Of a stretch of 64,000 bases of DNA, positions 25,554 to 34,014 are shown in pieces. This DNA comes from JAWRCU01 sp033542235. GTDB lineage: Bacteria; Pseudomonadota; Alphaproteobacteria; Rhizobiales; Rhizobiaceae. Both the position numbers and the translations under genes were made by a program. The stretch lies in NCBI RefSeq assembly GCF_033542235.1, contig NZ_JAWRCU010000005.1, positions 124,001 through 188,000 of the forward strand, given 5' to 3'. Numbering within the stretch: position 1 is the stretch's first letter; each line of letters opens with the position of its first letter. The notes beneath the pieces are model-generated. The model was not told the DNA's origin. It ran no database searches and saw only the letters and a program-made list of their open reading frames with translations.

Positions 25554-27920
25554 ATGAAGGCAAGTGGTAAGTTTTTGAGCGCCGTGTCGGCGGTGGCTCT
25601 GTCAGTAGGGTTGGTGGCACCCGCAACGGTTGCAGTCCAATTTGCATATGTTCCTTCCGCCGAAGCTGCGGTCGTCAGCCGCATCAGTGTCGAAGGCAAC
25701 CAGCGTGTCGATCGCGAGACCATTATCGGTTACATCGACGTCAAGCCTGGCCAGTCCTTTTCAAATGCCGATATCGACGAGGCGGTGAAACGGCTCTTTT
25801 CCACCGGCCTGTTTTCGGATGTTCGCATCAACCAGGTTGGTTCGACGCTTGTCGTTCAGGTCAAGGAAAATTCGATCGTCAACCAAGTCCTGTTCCAGGG
25901 CAACAAGAAGCTCAAGGACAACGCGCTTGCGACCGCTGTGCAACTGAAGCCGCGCGGGCCGTTCTCTCAGGATGCGCTCAACGCGGATGTGGAAGCCGTC
26001 AAGCAGGCTTACAGGCAGATCGGCCGTGAAGACGCTCAGGTGACCACGCAGGTCATCGATGTCGGCCAAGGCCGCGTGAATGTGGTTTTCGAGATCAACG
26101 AAGGCGGTCGCACCAAGATCGCCGCGATCAACTTCAACGGCAACAACGCGTTCAGCGATCGCCGGCTTTCCGAAGTGATCTCGACCCACCGGTCGACGAT
26201 CCTGTCGTACATCTTGCGTGACGACGTCTATTCCGAGGACAAGCTGCGCGCGGACGAGGAAGCGCTGCGCCGCTTCTACTTCAATCACGGCTTTGCCGAT
26301 TTCCAGGTGATTTCGTCTTCGGCCAACCTCGATCCGGCGACCAATTCGTACACGATCGACTTCACCATCGAAGAAGGTGAACGCTACAACTTCGGCGACA
26401 TCTCCATCGAGAGCAGCATCGAGGGCGTCAATGCCGAGGCTCTGGGCGGCGTGATCAAGACCCGTGCCGGCGAGGTCTACAGCGCCAAGAATGTCGAGGA
26501 TACGATCATCGCGCTCACCGAGAAGGTGGCGGGCATGGGTTACGCCTTTGCGCAGGTGACGCCGCGCGGCGACCGCAATTTCGAGAACCATACGATCTCG
26601 GTCGTCTATGCGATCGATCAGGGTCCGCGCACTTATGTCGAGCGCATCGAGATTCGCGGCAACGAGCGCACACGCGATTATGTGATCCGTCGGGAATTCG
26701 ACATCAGCGAGGGCGATGCTTTCAACCAGGTGCTGGTGCAGCGTGCCAAGCGGCGCTTGCAAGCCCTCGACTATTTCCAGTCCGTCGAGATTTCGACCGC
26801 TCCGGGCTCCGAGCCCGATCAGGTCGTCCTCGTCGTCGACGTCGTCGAGAAATCGACCGGCGAGTTCAATATTGGTGCCGGTTACACGACGGGCGGCGAA
26901 ACCTCCGGGCCTTCCATCGATGGTGGCATTTCGGAAAAGAACTTCCTGGGCCGTGGCCAGTACATCAAGTTCTCGGCCGGTGGCGGCCAGAACTCGCGCG
27001 ATTTCCAGTTGTCGTTTACCGAGCCGTACTTCCTCGGCCGTCGCATTTCGGCGGGTTTCGATATCTACAAGTCGACCCGCAACTACACCACCTATAACAG
27101 CGACATCATCGGCGCGACGGTACGCTTTGGCCTGCCAGTCACGCAGTCCCTGTCGACGCAGCTCGCCTACAACATCTCGCAGGAAAAATATAAAATTGAC
27201 AGTGATTGTGAGACTAACGGCGTCTTCGATCCGGCAAAGTGCAACATCTCCCCGGCTATTCTCCAGGGCGTCGAAGAAAGCCCGTGGCTGAAGTCGTCGG
27301 TCAGCGGTTCGCTGATTTACAACACGCTCGATGACATCAACAACCCGCATGCTGGCATCTACGCCTCTGGGACTGTTGAAGTCGCCGGTCTCGGCGGCGA
27401 TGCGCAGTTCGTCAAGGCTTTTGCTCGCGCCCGCTACTATCATACTCTCTCCGAAGAGTACGACATCGTCGGTCTTCTAACGGCCGGCGGCGGCCACGTA
27501 GAGGGCTTCAGCGACCAAGGGCTCCGGACCTTCGATCTGTTCAAGAACAACGACCGCATGATTCGCGGCTTCGAATACAACGGCATCGGACCCGTTGATG
27601 CGCGAACCGGTGACCATCTTGGCGGCGAGAGCTACCTTCACGCGAACGCGGAGGCTCAGTTCCCGCTACCGATTATCCCGGAAAGCATTGGGCTTCGCGG
27701 CGCCGTCTTCGCGGACGCGGCGACCGTCTTCGGCAACAATGTTAATGCCGTTGTCAATGACCTTCAGAGCACCGGCATGGATTGGCGCGCTTCGGTCGGC
27801 GCCGGCCTGATCTGGGCTTCTCCCTTTGGGCCGTTGCGCATCGACTATGCTTTCCCGGTCCTCAAAGAGGACACCGACAACACGCAGAACTTCAATTTCG
27901 GCATCTCCACCCGCTTTTAG
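25554..27920 (+). CDS. bamA: outer membrane protein assembly factor BamA
   Basis: BamA folds and inserts beta-barrels into the outer membrane. Five POTRA domains (about 45-420) precede the Omp85 barrel. The first begins VVSRISVEGNQRVDRETIIGY. The barrel ends with the conserved FSTR-type C-terminal Phe (NFGISTRF). A signal peptide ends about EAA in PSAEAAV. 788 residues from the ATG at 25554, chosen because the upstream frame lacks a start that fits. Two cysteines in a surface loop (near DSDCETNG and AKCNIS) could form a disulfide, a modest departure from enteric BamA. Confidence 0.96.
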   Translation: MKASGKFLSAVSAVALSVGLVAPATVAVQFAYVPSAEAAVVSRISVEGNQRVDRETIIGYIDVKPGQSFSNADIDEAVKRLFSTGLFSDVRINQVGSTLVVQVKENSIVNQVLFQGNKKLKDNALATAVQLKPRGPFSQDALNADVEAVKQAYRQIGREDAQVTTQVIDVGQGRVNVVFEINEGGRTKIAAINFNGNNAFSDRRLSEVISTHRSTILSYILRDDVYSEDKLRADEEALRRFYFNHGFADFQVISSSANLDPATNSYTIDFTIEEGERYNFGDISIESSIEGVNAEALGGVIKTRAGEVYSAKNVEDTIIALTEKVAGMGYAFAQVTPRGDRNFENHTISVVYAIDQGPRTYVERIEIRGNERTRDYVIRREFDISEGDAFNQVLVQRAKRRLQALDYFQSVEISTAPGSEPDQVVLVVDVVEKSTGEFNIGAGYTTGGETSGPSIDGGISEKNFLGRGQYIKFSAGGGQNSRDFQLSFTEPYFLGRRISAGFDIYKSTRNYTTYNSDIIGATVRFGLPVTQSLSTQLAYNISQEKYKIDSDCETNGVFDPAKCNISPAILQGVEESPWLKSSVSGSLIYNTLDDINNPHAGIYASGTVEVAGLGGDAQFVKAFARARYYHTLSEEYDIVGLLTAGGGHVEGFSDQGLRTFDLFKNNDRMIRGFEYNGIGPVDARTGDHLGGESYLHANAEAQFPLPIIPESIGLRGAVFADAATVFGNNVNAVVNDLQSTGMDWRASVGAGLIWASPFGPLRIDYAFPVLKEDTDNTQNFNFGISTRF

Positions 27921-27936
27921 GGGTAGGACGACAATG

Positions 27937-27961
27937 CTTCCGGGCCGGGTTGGCCCGGAAG
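27937..27961 (+). terminator. strong hairpin between bamA and lpxD, without T-run
   Basis: CTTCCGGGCC (27937-27946) and GGCCCGGAAG (27952-27961) form a perfect 10-base stem with a 5-base loop, right before the lpxD ribosome binding region. Without a T tail it is more likely a processing or attenuation site than an efficient terminator. Confidence 0.4.
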
Positions 27962-27975
27962 GTAAGGCGCGCAAT

Positions 27976-29037
27976 ATGGCAGACCCGGTCTTTTTCGCGC
28001 CGTCTCGGCCGATATCCGTTTCCGAGATCGCCGGACGCACCGGTGCAAAGCTCGTAGATGACGCCCATGCAGAGCGCATCGTCACCGGCATCGCTTCGGC
28101 CACCGAAGGCGGTGAGGGCAAACTGGTCTTCGTGGAGGGCAGGCGCAATGCCGGCCTGCTGAAGGGGCTCAGCGCTGCCGCAGTGCTTTGCACCGACGAT
28201 ATCGCCGCGTTGGTTCCGCCTCAGGTCGCCGTTCTGGTTACTCCGAAGCCGCAAAGGGCTTTTGCCCTGATAGGCCGCCTCATCTATCCGACGGCTGCGC
28301 GGCCGCAGGCCCTTACAGGCGAATCCGGGATATCGCCCCGCGCAACTATTTCCGACACGGCTTTCCTCGAGGAGGGCGTCGTTGTCGAAGCAGGGGCGGT
28401 GATCGGCCCGCGTGTCGCCATCGGTTCGGGATCGGTGATCGCGCCCAATGCGGTGATCGCCGCCTGGTCGCAGATTGGACGCGACTGCTTCATAGGGCCC
28501 GGCGCGACCGTCCAGTGCGCGTTGATCGGCAATCGCGTCGTGATACACGGAGGCGCCCAGATCGGCCGCGAAGGCTTCGGCTTCGTCGCCGGCCCTCGAG
28601 GCGCGGAGCGGCTGCCGCAGATCGGCCGCGTCATAATTCAGGATGATGTCGAGATCGGAGCCAACACAACAGTCGATCGCGGCGCCATGGCGGATACGGT
28701 GATCGGCGAAGGTACCAAGATCGATAATCTGGTTCAAATCGCCCACAACGTTGAAATCGGCCGTTTCTGCCTGATCGCCGGCAAGGTCGGCTTGTCGGGC
28801 TCCGTCAAGCTCGGCGACGGTGTCCAGCTCGGCGGGGGGGTCGGCATCGCCGATCACGTGACGATTGGAAGCGGGGCACAGCTTGCCGCCAGCTCCGGCT
28901 TGATGCATGACATTCCCGCTGGCGAGCGCTGGGCCGGCACACCGGCCAAGCCGGTCAATCAGTTTTTCCGCGAGGTCGCGGCGATCCGCCGCCTGACAAG
29001 GCCCAAAGGGTCGAAAGGGGATAGTGATGGCGAGTGA
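27976..29037 (+). CDS. lpxD: UDP-3-O-acyl-glucosamine N-acyltransferase
   Basis: LpxD adds the N-linked hydroxyacyl chain in lipid A synthesis, acyl-ACP dependent. The N-terminal uridine-binding domain (1-105, FFAPSRPISVSEIAGRTG) leads into a left-handed beta helix of hexapeptide repeats (about 110-310), including the catalytic histidine region DNLVQIAHNVEIG. 353 residues from ATG at 27976. The end overlaps fabZ by 11 bases. Confidence 0.95.
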   Translation: MADPVFFAPSRPISVSEIAGRTGAKLVDDAHAERIVTGIASATEGGEGKLVFVEGRRNAGLLKGLSAAAVLCTDDIAALVPPQVAVLVTPKPQRAFALIGRLIYPTAARPQALTGESGISPRATISDTAFLEEGVVVEAGAVIGPRVAIGSGSVIAPNAVIAAWSQIGRDCFIGPGATVQCALIGNRVVIHGGAQIGREGFGFVAGPRGAERLPQIGRVIIQDDVEIGANTTVDRGAMADTVIGEGTKIDNLVQIAHNVEIGRFCLIAGKVGLSGSVKLGDGVQLGGGVGIADHVTIGSGAQLAASSGLMHDIPAGERWAGTPAKPVNQFFREVAAIRRLTRPKGSKGDSDGE

Positions 29038-29494
29038 GCTAGCGGCGACCCTCGGCACAGCCGACATCGGCGACCTTCTGCGCATGTTGCCGCATCGCTA
29101 TCCATTTCTGTTGGTCGACCGCATACATTCCATCGACGAGGACAATTCGGCGGTAGGAATCAAGAACGTTACCGTCAACGAGCCGCATTTCCAGGGTCAT
29201 TTTCCTGGCCAGCCGGTCATGCCGGGTGTTCTCATTATCGAGGCGATGGCTCAGACGGCAGGCGCGATCTGCATCAAGAAGACGGCTGGCGAAAGGCCTG
29301 CGGTCGTCTATTTCATGACCATCGACAACGCAAAATTCCGCCGCCCGGTCGTGCCGGGCGATCAACTCGAGATCCATGTGAGAAAGCTGAAGAACCGCGG
29401 CAACATCTGGAAATATGCCTGTGAGGCGATCGTCGACGGCGCCAAGGTTGCCGAAGCGGAAATCACGGCGATGATGACGCCCGCGCAGGCTTGA
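29027..29494 (+). CDS. fabZ: 3-hydroxyacyl-ACP dehydratase FabZ
   Basis: FabZ dehydrates 3-hydroxyacyl-ACP, competing with LpxA and LpxD for the same substrate. The hot-dog fold motif is visible: MLPHRYPFLLVDRI, then HFPGQPVMPGVLIIEAMAQ with the catalytic His (in HFPG) and Glu (in LIIEAMAQ). 155 residues from the ATG at 29027; the GTG at 29024 is also in frame. Translationally coupled with lpxD, as is usual in this cluster. Confidence 0.95.
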   Translation: MASELAATLGTADIGDLLRMLPHRYPFLLVDRIHSIDEDNSAVGIKNVTVNEPHFQGHFPGQPVMPGVLIIEAMAQTAGAICIKKTAGERPAVVYFMTIDNAKFRRPVVPGDQLEIHVRKLKNRGNIWKYACEAIVDGAKVAEAEITAMMTPAQA

Positions 29495-29507
29495 TCGGCG
29501 CATATCG

Positions 29508-30344
29508 ATGTCGGCCGCAACTCTCGTGCATCCATTGTCCGTCGTGGAATCCGGCGCCCGTTTGGGCGAACGGGTGAAAATCGGCCCATTCTGCCATGTT
29601 GGCGCCGACGTCATTCTTGAGGATGATGTCGAGCTTTTCAGTCACGTCTCGATCGTAGGAGCGACGACGGTTGGCGCAGGGACGCGCGTGTTCCCGCAGG
29701 CAGCTCTCGGCGGTCTGCCGCAGAACGCCAAGCACAAGGGCGGACGCACAACACTGTCGATCGGCAAAAACTGTACGATTCGCGAAGGCGTGACGATGCA
29801 CACCGGCACCGACACGAGCCGCGGTGAGACGGTCGTGGGCGACAATGGCAATTTTCTCGCCTACACGCATGTCGCTCATGACTGCATTGTCGGTAAAAAT
29901 GCGACTTTCGCCAACGGCGCTACGCTCGCGGGCCATTGCGAGATCGGCGACAATGTCATCATTGGCGGATTGACCGCTGTCCACCAGTTCGCGCGCATTG
30001 GCGACAATGCCTTCTTGAGCGGCTGCTCTGCAATTCCGGGCGACGTCATTCCGTTCGGGATCGCTCGCGGCAACCTTGCCAAGCTGCGGGGCCTCAACAT
30101 AATCGGCATGAAGCGGTCCGGGCTCTCTCGCGCAGAAATCCACGCCGCGCGGCGTGCGTACCGAGCCGTGTTCGACCGCAGCCGACCGATTTCGGAGAAT
30201 CTCACGGCAGCGACCGTCGAGTTCGCGAACTTTCCGGCGGCGATGAAAATCATCGATTTCCTGAAGTCGCGAGAGAAGCGCTACTTCCTCACCCCCGCTC
30301 TCGACGATGACGATGGCGACGAAGACGCCGATGCCGCCGCCTGA
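29508..30344 (+). CDS. lpxA: UDP-N-acetylglucosamine O-acyltransferase
   Basis: LpxA performs the first step of lipid A synthesis. Hexapeptide beta-helix from about residue 5 to 190; the catalytic histidine is in FLAYTHVAHDC (His of AYTHVAHD). The C-terminal helical part (SGLSRAEIHAARRAYRAVF) is present. 278 residues; ATG at 29508. The C-terminal end (DDDDGDEDADAAA) is acidic and is encoded where lpxI starts, an overlap of up to 38 bases. Confidence 0.95.
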   Translation: MSAATLVHPLSVVESGARLGERVKIGPFCHVGADVILEDDVELFSHVSIVGATTVGAGTRVFPQAALGGLPQNAKHKGGRTTLSIGKNCTIREGVTMHTGTDTSRGETVVGDNGNFLAYTHVAHDCIVGKNATFANGATLAGHCEIGDNVIIGGLTAVHQFARIGDNAFLSGCSAIPGDVIPFGIARGNLAKLRGLNIIGMKRSGLSRAEIHAARRAYRAVFDRSRPISENLTAATVEFANFPAAMKIIDFLKSREKRYFLTPALDDDDGDEDADAAA

Positions 30345-31221
30345 GACGCGGCCCGCCATCGAGCTCGCTGCAAGCGACCGTGTCGCAGTTATCGCCGGCA
30401 GCGGCCGGCTTCCCGTAAATGTCGCCGCTGGATTGAACGCCGCCGGGCATCCACCATTCGTGGTCATCACAAACGGGGAAGAGGCCGATGTCGACGAGCT
30501 CACCTCCTACGATCACGCAACGATCGAGCTTGAGCATATGGCCGATCTCATTCCCCTTCTTAAGCGCGAGCGGATAACGCATGTGGTGCTGGCGGGCGGG
30601 ATCGGGCGCCGCCCGAGGCTGACCAGGCTGAAGCCCAGCCGCTACATGCTCACTACGATGCTGCCTCGCTTGGCCTTGGCCCTGGGGAAAGGTGACAATG
30701 CGCTGCTCAGCACGATTGTCGCCTTGATCGAGGAGGTTGGCCCGAAAGTGGTGGGAGCTCATGAAGTTGTGCCCGATCTACTGGCGATCGAAGGCGCCAT
30801 TACCAGAGCGCAGCCCAAGAGCGCCGACTATCGTGATCTCCGTGCCGCCTTCAGCGCAGCCAAGGCCATAGGAGCGCTTGACATCGGCCAGGGCGCTATC
30901 GCGATCGGCGGCCGCGTCATTGCCGTCGAGGGGGTGGAGGGAACCGATGGGCTGCTGGCCCGGACTGCAAGTCTGCGCTCGCATCCGCGGTTGTCGGGCA
31001 AGAAGCGCGGCGTCATCGTCAAATGTGCGAAACCGGGGCAGGAGCTGCGCGCCGATTTGCCGGCGATCGGCCCCCAAACCGTCAAGGCCGCTCATGATGC
31101 CGGGCTTGCCGGAATTGGCGTGGAGGCAGGGCACTCGCTGATCCTCGACTATGAGACGGTGCGCTCTTCAGCCGATGCCCTCGGCCTTTTCGTGGTTGGC
31201 CTCCCGGGGGACACGGCTTGA
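30307..31221 (+). CDS. lpxI: UDP-2,3-diacylglucosamine diphosphatase LpxI
   Basis: LpxI hydrolyses UDP-diacylglucosamine to lipid X and UMP, replacing LpxH in alphaproteobacteria. The DUF1009 pattern is visible: VAVIAGSGRLPVNVAAG, then THVVLAGGIGRRPRLTRL and a C-terminal GQELRADLPAIGPQTVKAAHDAGLAGI. Three ATGs (30307, 30313, 30331) are possible, none with a clear ribosome binding site; the shortest gives 296 residues. I list the longest. The stop overlaps the lpxB TTG. Confidence 0.92.
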   Translation: MTMATKTPMPPPETRPAIELAASDRVAVIAGSGRLPVNVAAGLNAAGHPPFVVITNGEEADVDELTSYDHATIELEHMADLIPLLKRERITHVVLAGGIGRRPRLTRLKPSRYMLTTMLPRLALALGKGDNALLSTIVALIEEVGPKVVGAHEVVPDLLAIEGAITRAQPKSADYRDLRAAFSAAKAIGALDIGQGAIAIGGRVIAVEGVEGTDGLLARTASLRSHPRLSGKKRGVIVKCAKPGQELRADLPAIGPQTVKAAHDAGLAGIGVEAGHSLILDYETVRSSADALGLFVVGLPGDTA

Positions 31222-32408
31222 ACAGCACCGCACGGCCATTTCGTCTCGCCGTGGTCGCCGGAGAGGAATCCGGCGACCTGCTCGGTGCCGATCTCGTTCG
31301 CGCATTGCACTCTATGACCGGCGCGCCGGTGGAACTTGTCGGAGTGGGCGGGAGGCATCTTCAGGAAGAAGGGCTGAAAAGCCTTTTTGATCCGGCTGAG
31401 ATCGCCCTGATGGGCATCAGCGCGGTGCTGCGCGATTTGCCGCGCTTGCTGCGTCGCATCGGCGAGACAGCGCGCGCGATTGCAGCAGCCAAGCCGGACT
31501 GTCTGGTGACGATCGACAGTCCGGACTTCGGCTTGCGCGTGGCTCGCAAGGTGAGGGCGGCCGCATCTGCTATCCCGATTGTCCACTATGTCTGCCCGAG
31601 CGTGTGGGCATGGCGTCCAGGCCGCGCGCCGGCCATGCGGCCCCATGTCGATCATATACTTTGCCTGCTCCCCTTCGAGCCGGAAGCCCTTGAACGCATA
31701 GGCGGACCGGCAGGCACCTTTGTCGGCCACAGGCTTTCGCATGACGCAGGCCTCGTCGCAGCGGTCGAAGCACAGCGGCAGCGCCGGTTACCTTCGGACG
31801 GCGAGCCCTCGACGTTGCTGGTGTTACCCGGCTCACGGAAGGGCGAAGTCTCCCGACTGATCCAGCCTTTCCGAGGGGCGCTCGATGTGCTGAGCCGGCG
31901 CGGCCACAGGCTGCGGGTGCTGATGCCCACAGTGCCACATGTGCAGCCCATGATCGAAGCGGCAGTCGCGGACTGGCCCGAACGGCCTGAAGTTATCGGT
32001 GATGTCGCGGGCAAGTGGCGTGCCTTCGGCGAAGCCGACGCCGCGCTCTCCGCGTCGGGGACGGTTACACTGGAGCTGGCGCTCGTCGGCGTGCCGTTGG
32101 TCGCCTGCTACAAGCTCGATTGGCTGGCGAACAGCATTCGTTTTCTGGTGACGGCCTGGTCCGCCTCGCTCCCGAACCTGATTGCCGATCGTCCGGTCGT
32201 GCCCGAGCTTTATAACGATATCGTCCGGCCCGAACATGTCGCCCGCCAGGTCGAAGCGCTGCTGTCGGACACTCAGCTTCGGCGCTGGCAACAGGACGGG
32301 TTCGCCGAGATCAGGAGGCGGCTCTCGACCGACAGGCCATCCGGCGAGATTGCTGCCGATGTCGTGCTGCGAACGGTCGAGGAACGTTCGCGAAAGATGG
32401 CTTTGTGA
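31218..32408 (+). CDS. lpxB: lipid A disaccharide synthase
   Basis: LpxB joins lipid X and UDP-diacylglucosamine into the disaccharide. Recognisable segments include VVAGEESGDLLGADL at the N-terminus, then DSPDFGLRVARKVRA, a VHYVCPSVWAWRPGRAP segment and the C-terminal ASGTVTLELALVGVPLVACYKL. 396 residues. The start is TTG at 31218, overlapping the lpxI stop as TTGA, so it depends on coupled translation. It closes the lpx run, followed by 123 bases without a gene; an AGATAA/TTATCT palindrome at 32443-32456 lies in this gap. Confidence 0.94.
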   Translation: MNSTARPFRLAVVAGEESGDLLGADLVRALHSMTGAPVELVGVGGRHLQEEGLKSLFDPAEIALMGISAVLRDLPRLLRRIGETARAIAAAKPDCLVTIDSPDFGLRVARKVRAAASAIPIVHYVCPSVWAWRPGRAPAMRPHVDHILCLLPFEPEALERIGGPAGTFVGHRLSHDAGLVAAVEAQRQRRLPSDGEPSTLLVLPGSRKGEVSRLIQPFRGALDVLSRRGHRLRVLMPTVPHVQPMIEAAVADWPERPEVIGDVAGKWRAFGEADAALSASGTVTLELALVGVPLVACYKLDWLANSIRFLVTAWSASLPNLIADRPVVPELYNDIVRPEHVARQVEALLSDTQLRRWQQDGFAEIRRRLSTDRPSGEIAADVVLRTVEERSRKMAL

Positions 32409-32531
32409 ACCTAGTCTTGCGCCGAAAGCGCACAGTGGCTTCAGATAATCTTATCTAACAGCGAAATAGCGCAGCGTGGCGATCTGATTTCAACAACCAC
32501 ACTGCCCTAATCCCAGTCCTGCCGCCAAGCC

Positions 32532-33821
32532 TCAACGCTTGGCGATAGGCACGTAGTCGCGCTCGGTGTACCCGGTGTAAAGCTGACGCGGGCGCCCGAT
32601 CTTCTGCTGGGGGTCCTCGATCATCTCCTTCCACTGAGCGATCCAGCCGACGGTGCGGGCGACCGCGAACAGCACGGTGAACATGGTGGTCGGGAATCCG
32701 AGCGCCTTCAGCGTGATGCCGGAATAGAAGTCGATATTCGGGTAGAGCTTCTTTTCGATGAAATATTCGTCGGTTAGCGCAATCTTCTCGAGCTCGATCG
32801 CCACATCGAGCATCGGGTCGTCCTTGATGCCCAGCTCGCCGAGGACCTCATGCGTCGTCTTCTGCATGATCTTGGCGCGAGGATCGTAGTTCTTGTAGAC
32901 GCGGTGGCCGAAGCCCATCAGGCGGAAGGGGTCGTTCTTGTCCTTGGCCCGCGCGATGTACTGCGGAATGCGGTCGACGGTGCCGATTTCGGCAAGCATG
33001 TTGAGCGCCGCCTCGTTGGCGCCGCCATGTGCGGGTCCCCACAGGCAGGCGATGCCAGCCGCGATGCAGGCAAAGGGGTTGGCGCCCGAAGAACCCGCGA
33101 GCCGCACGGTCGAGGTCGAGGCGTTCTGCTCGTGGTCGGCATGCAGGATGAAGATGCGGTCCATGGCACGTGCCAGCACCGGGTTGACCTTGTACTCTTC
33201 GCAGGGCACCGCGAAGCACATGTGCAGGAAGTTCGCTGCGAAGGAGAGCTCGTTCTTTGGATAAATGAAGGGCTGGCCGATGTGATATTTATAGGCCATT
33301 GCCGCGATGGTCGGCATCTTGGCGATCAGCCGCATGGAGGCGACCATGCGCTGATACGGATCCGAGATGTCGGTCGAGTCGTGGTAGAAGGCCGAGAGAG
33401 CGCCGACGACGCCGCACATCACCGCCATCGGGTGTGCATCGCGGCGAAAACCCGTAAAGAAGCGCGACATCTGCTCGTGCACCATGGTGTGGCGCGTCAC
33501 GCGATAGTCGAAATCGTCTTTCTGCGCCTTGGTTGGCAATTCCCCATAGAGCAGAAGGTAACAGACCTCGAGGAAATCCCCGTGCTCCGCGAGCTGGTCG
33601 ATCGGATATCCGCGATGCAGAAGCACGCCTTCGTCACCGTCGATGAAGGTGATCTTGGACTCACAGCTCGCCGTCGAGGTGAAGCCGGGATCGTAGGTGA
33701 ACGCGCCGGTCTCTTTGTAAAGCGACCCGATGTCGATGACGTCAGGCCCGACAGTCCCGTGCGACACTTCGAGATCGATCGACTTGCCATTAAATTCGAG
33801 TTTCGCCGCCGATACGCTCAT
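32532..33821 (-). CDS. gltA: citrate synthase
   Basis: GltA condenses acetyl-CoA and oxaloacetate. A hexameric type II enzyme of 429 residues, clearly recognisable from YKETGAFTYDPGF, then ILHADHEQNASTSTVRL, the GPAHGGANEAAL catalytic His region and FGHRVYKNYDPRAK. ATG at 33821 follows AGGAGATTCCG; an extended upstream frame has no matching homology. It lies before gltX on the same strand with 193 bases between, where a TTGTGCGATGCAACA motif sits (minus strand) about 135 bases from the ATG. Confidence 0.97.
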   Translation of the reverse strand: MSVSAAKLEFNGKSIDLEVSHGTVGPDVIDIGSLYKETGAFTYDPGFTSTASCESKITFIDGDEGVLLHRGYPIDQLAEHGDFLEVCYLLLYGELPTKAQKDDFDYRVTRHTMVHEQMSRFFTGFRRDAHPMAVMCGVVGALSAFYHDSTDISDPYQRMVASMRLIAKMPTIAAMAYKYHIGQPFIYPKNELSFAANFLHMCFAVPCEEYKVNPVLARAMDRIFILHADHEQNASTSTVRLAGSSGANPFACIAAGIACLWGPAHGGANEAALNMLAEIGTVDRIPQYIARAKDKNDPFRLMGFGHRVYKNYDPRAKIMQKTTHEVLGELGIKDDPMLDVAIELEKIALTDEYFIEKKLYPNIDFYSGITLKALGFPTTMFTVLFAVARTVGWIAQWKEMIEDPQQKIGRPRQLYTGYTERDYVPIAKR

Positions 33822-33953
33822 CGGAATCTCCTGTCGGGTTTGGGCCTCGCCAGAACAGGCGGGAAAGGACGCAACGCGAGGTAGCGAGGCCTGCAAATGC
33901 GCGAGATTGCTATCGCATTCGGGATTGGCTGCCAAGCGCGACGCGCACCGTAA

Positions 33954-33968
33954 TGTTGCATCGCACAA
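33954..33968 (-). promoter_or_regulatory. TGC-N3-GCA site upstream of gltA, similar to the phasin operators
   Basis: On the minus strand the sequence reads TTGTGCGATGCAACA, a TGC-N3-GCA element flanked by TTG and ACA. It resembles the two phasin promoter sites and lies 134 bases upstream of the gltA ATG. A TTGAAC is found just before it. Confidence 0.35.
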
Positions 33969-34014
33969 GGTTGGGTTCAATGAATTTTAGCGATGCCTCC
34001 GGCAGCCTGGCTTA

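Noticed and set aside
25761..27443. A 560-codon open frame on the minus strand opposite bamA
   Set aside because: It mirrors the strong codon bias of bamA; its translation has no recognisable domain and bamA itself is certain.
32443..32456. AGATAA-TC-TTATCT palindrome after lpxB
   Set aside because: Too short and AT-rich with no T-run; kept only as a note in the lpxB entry.
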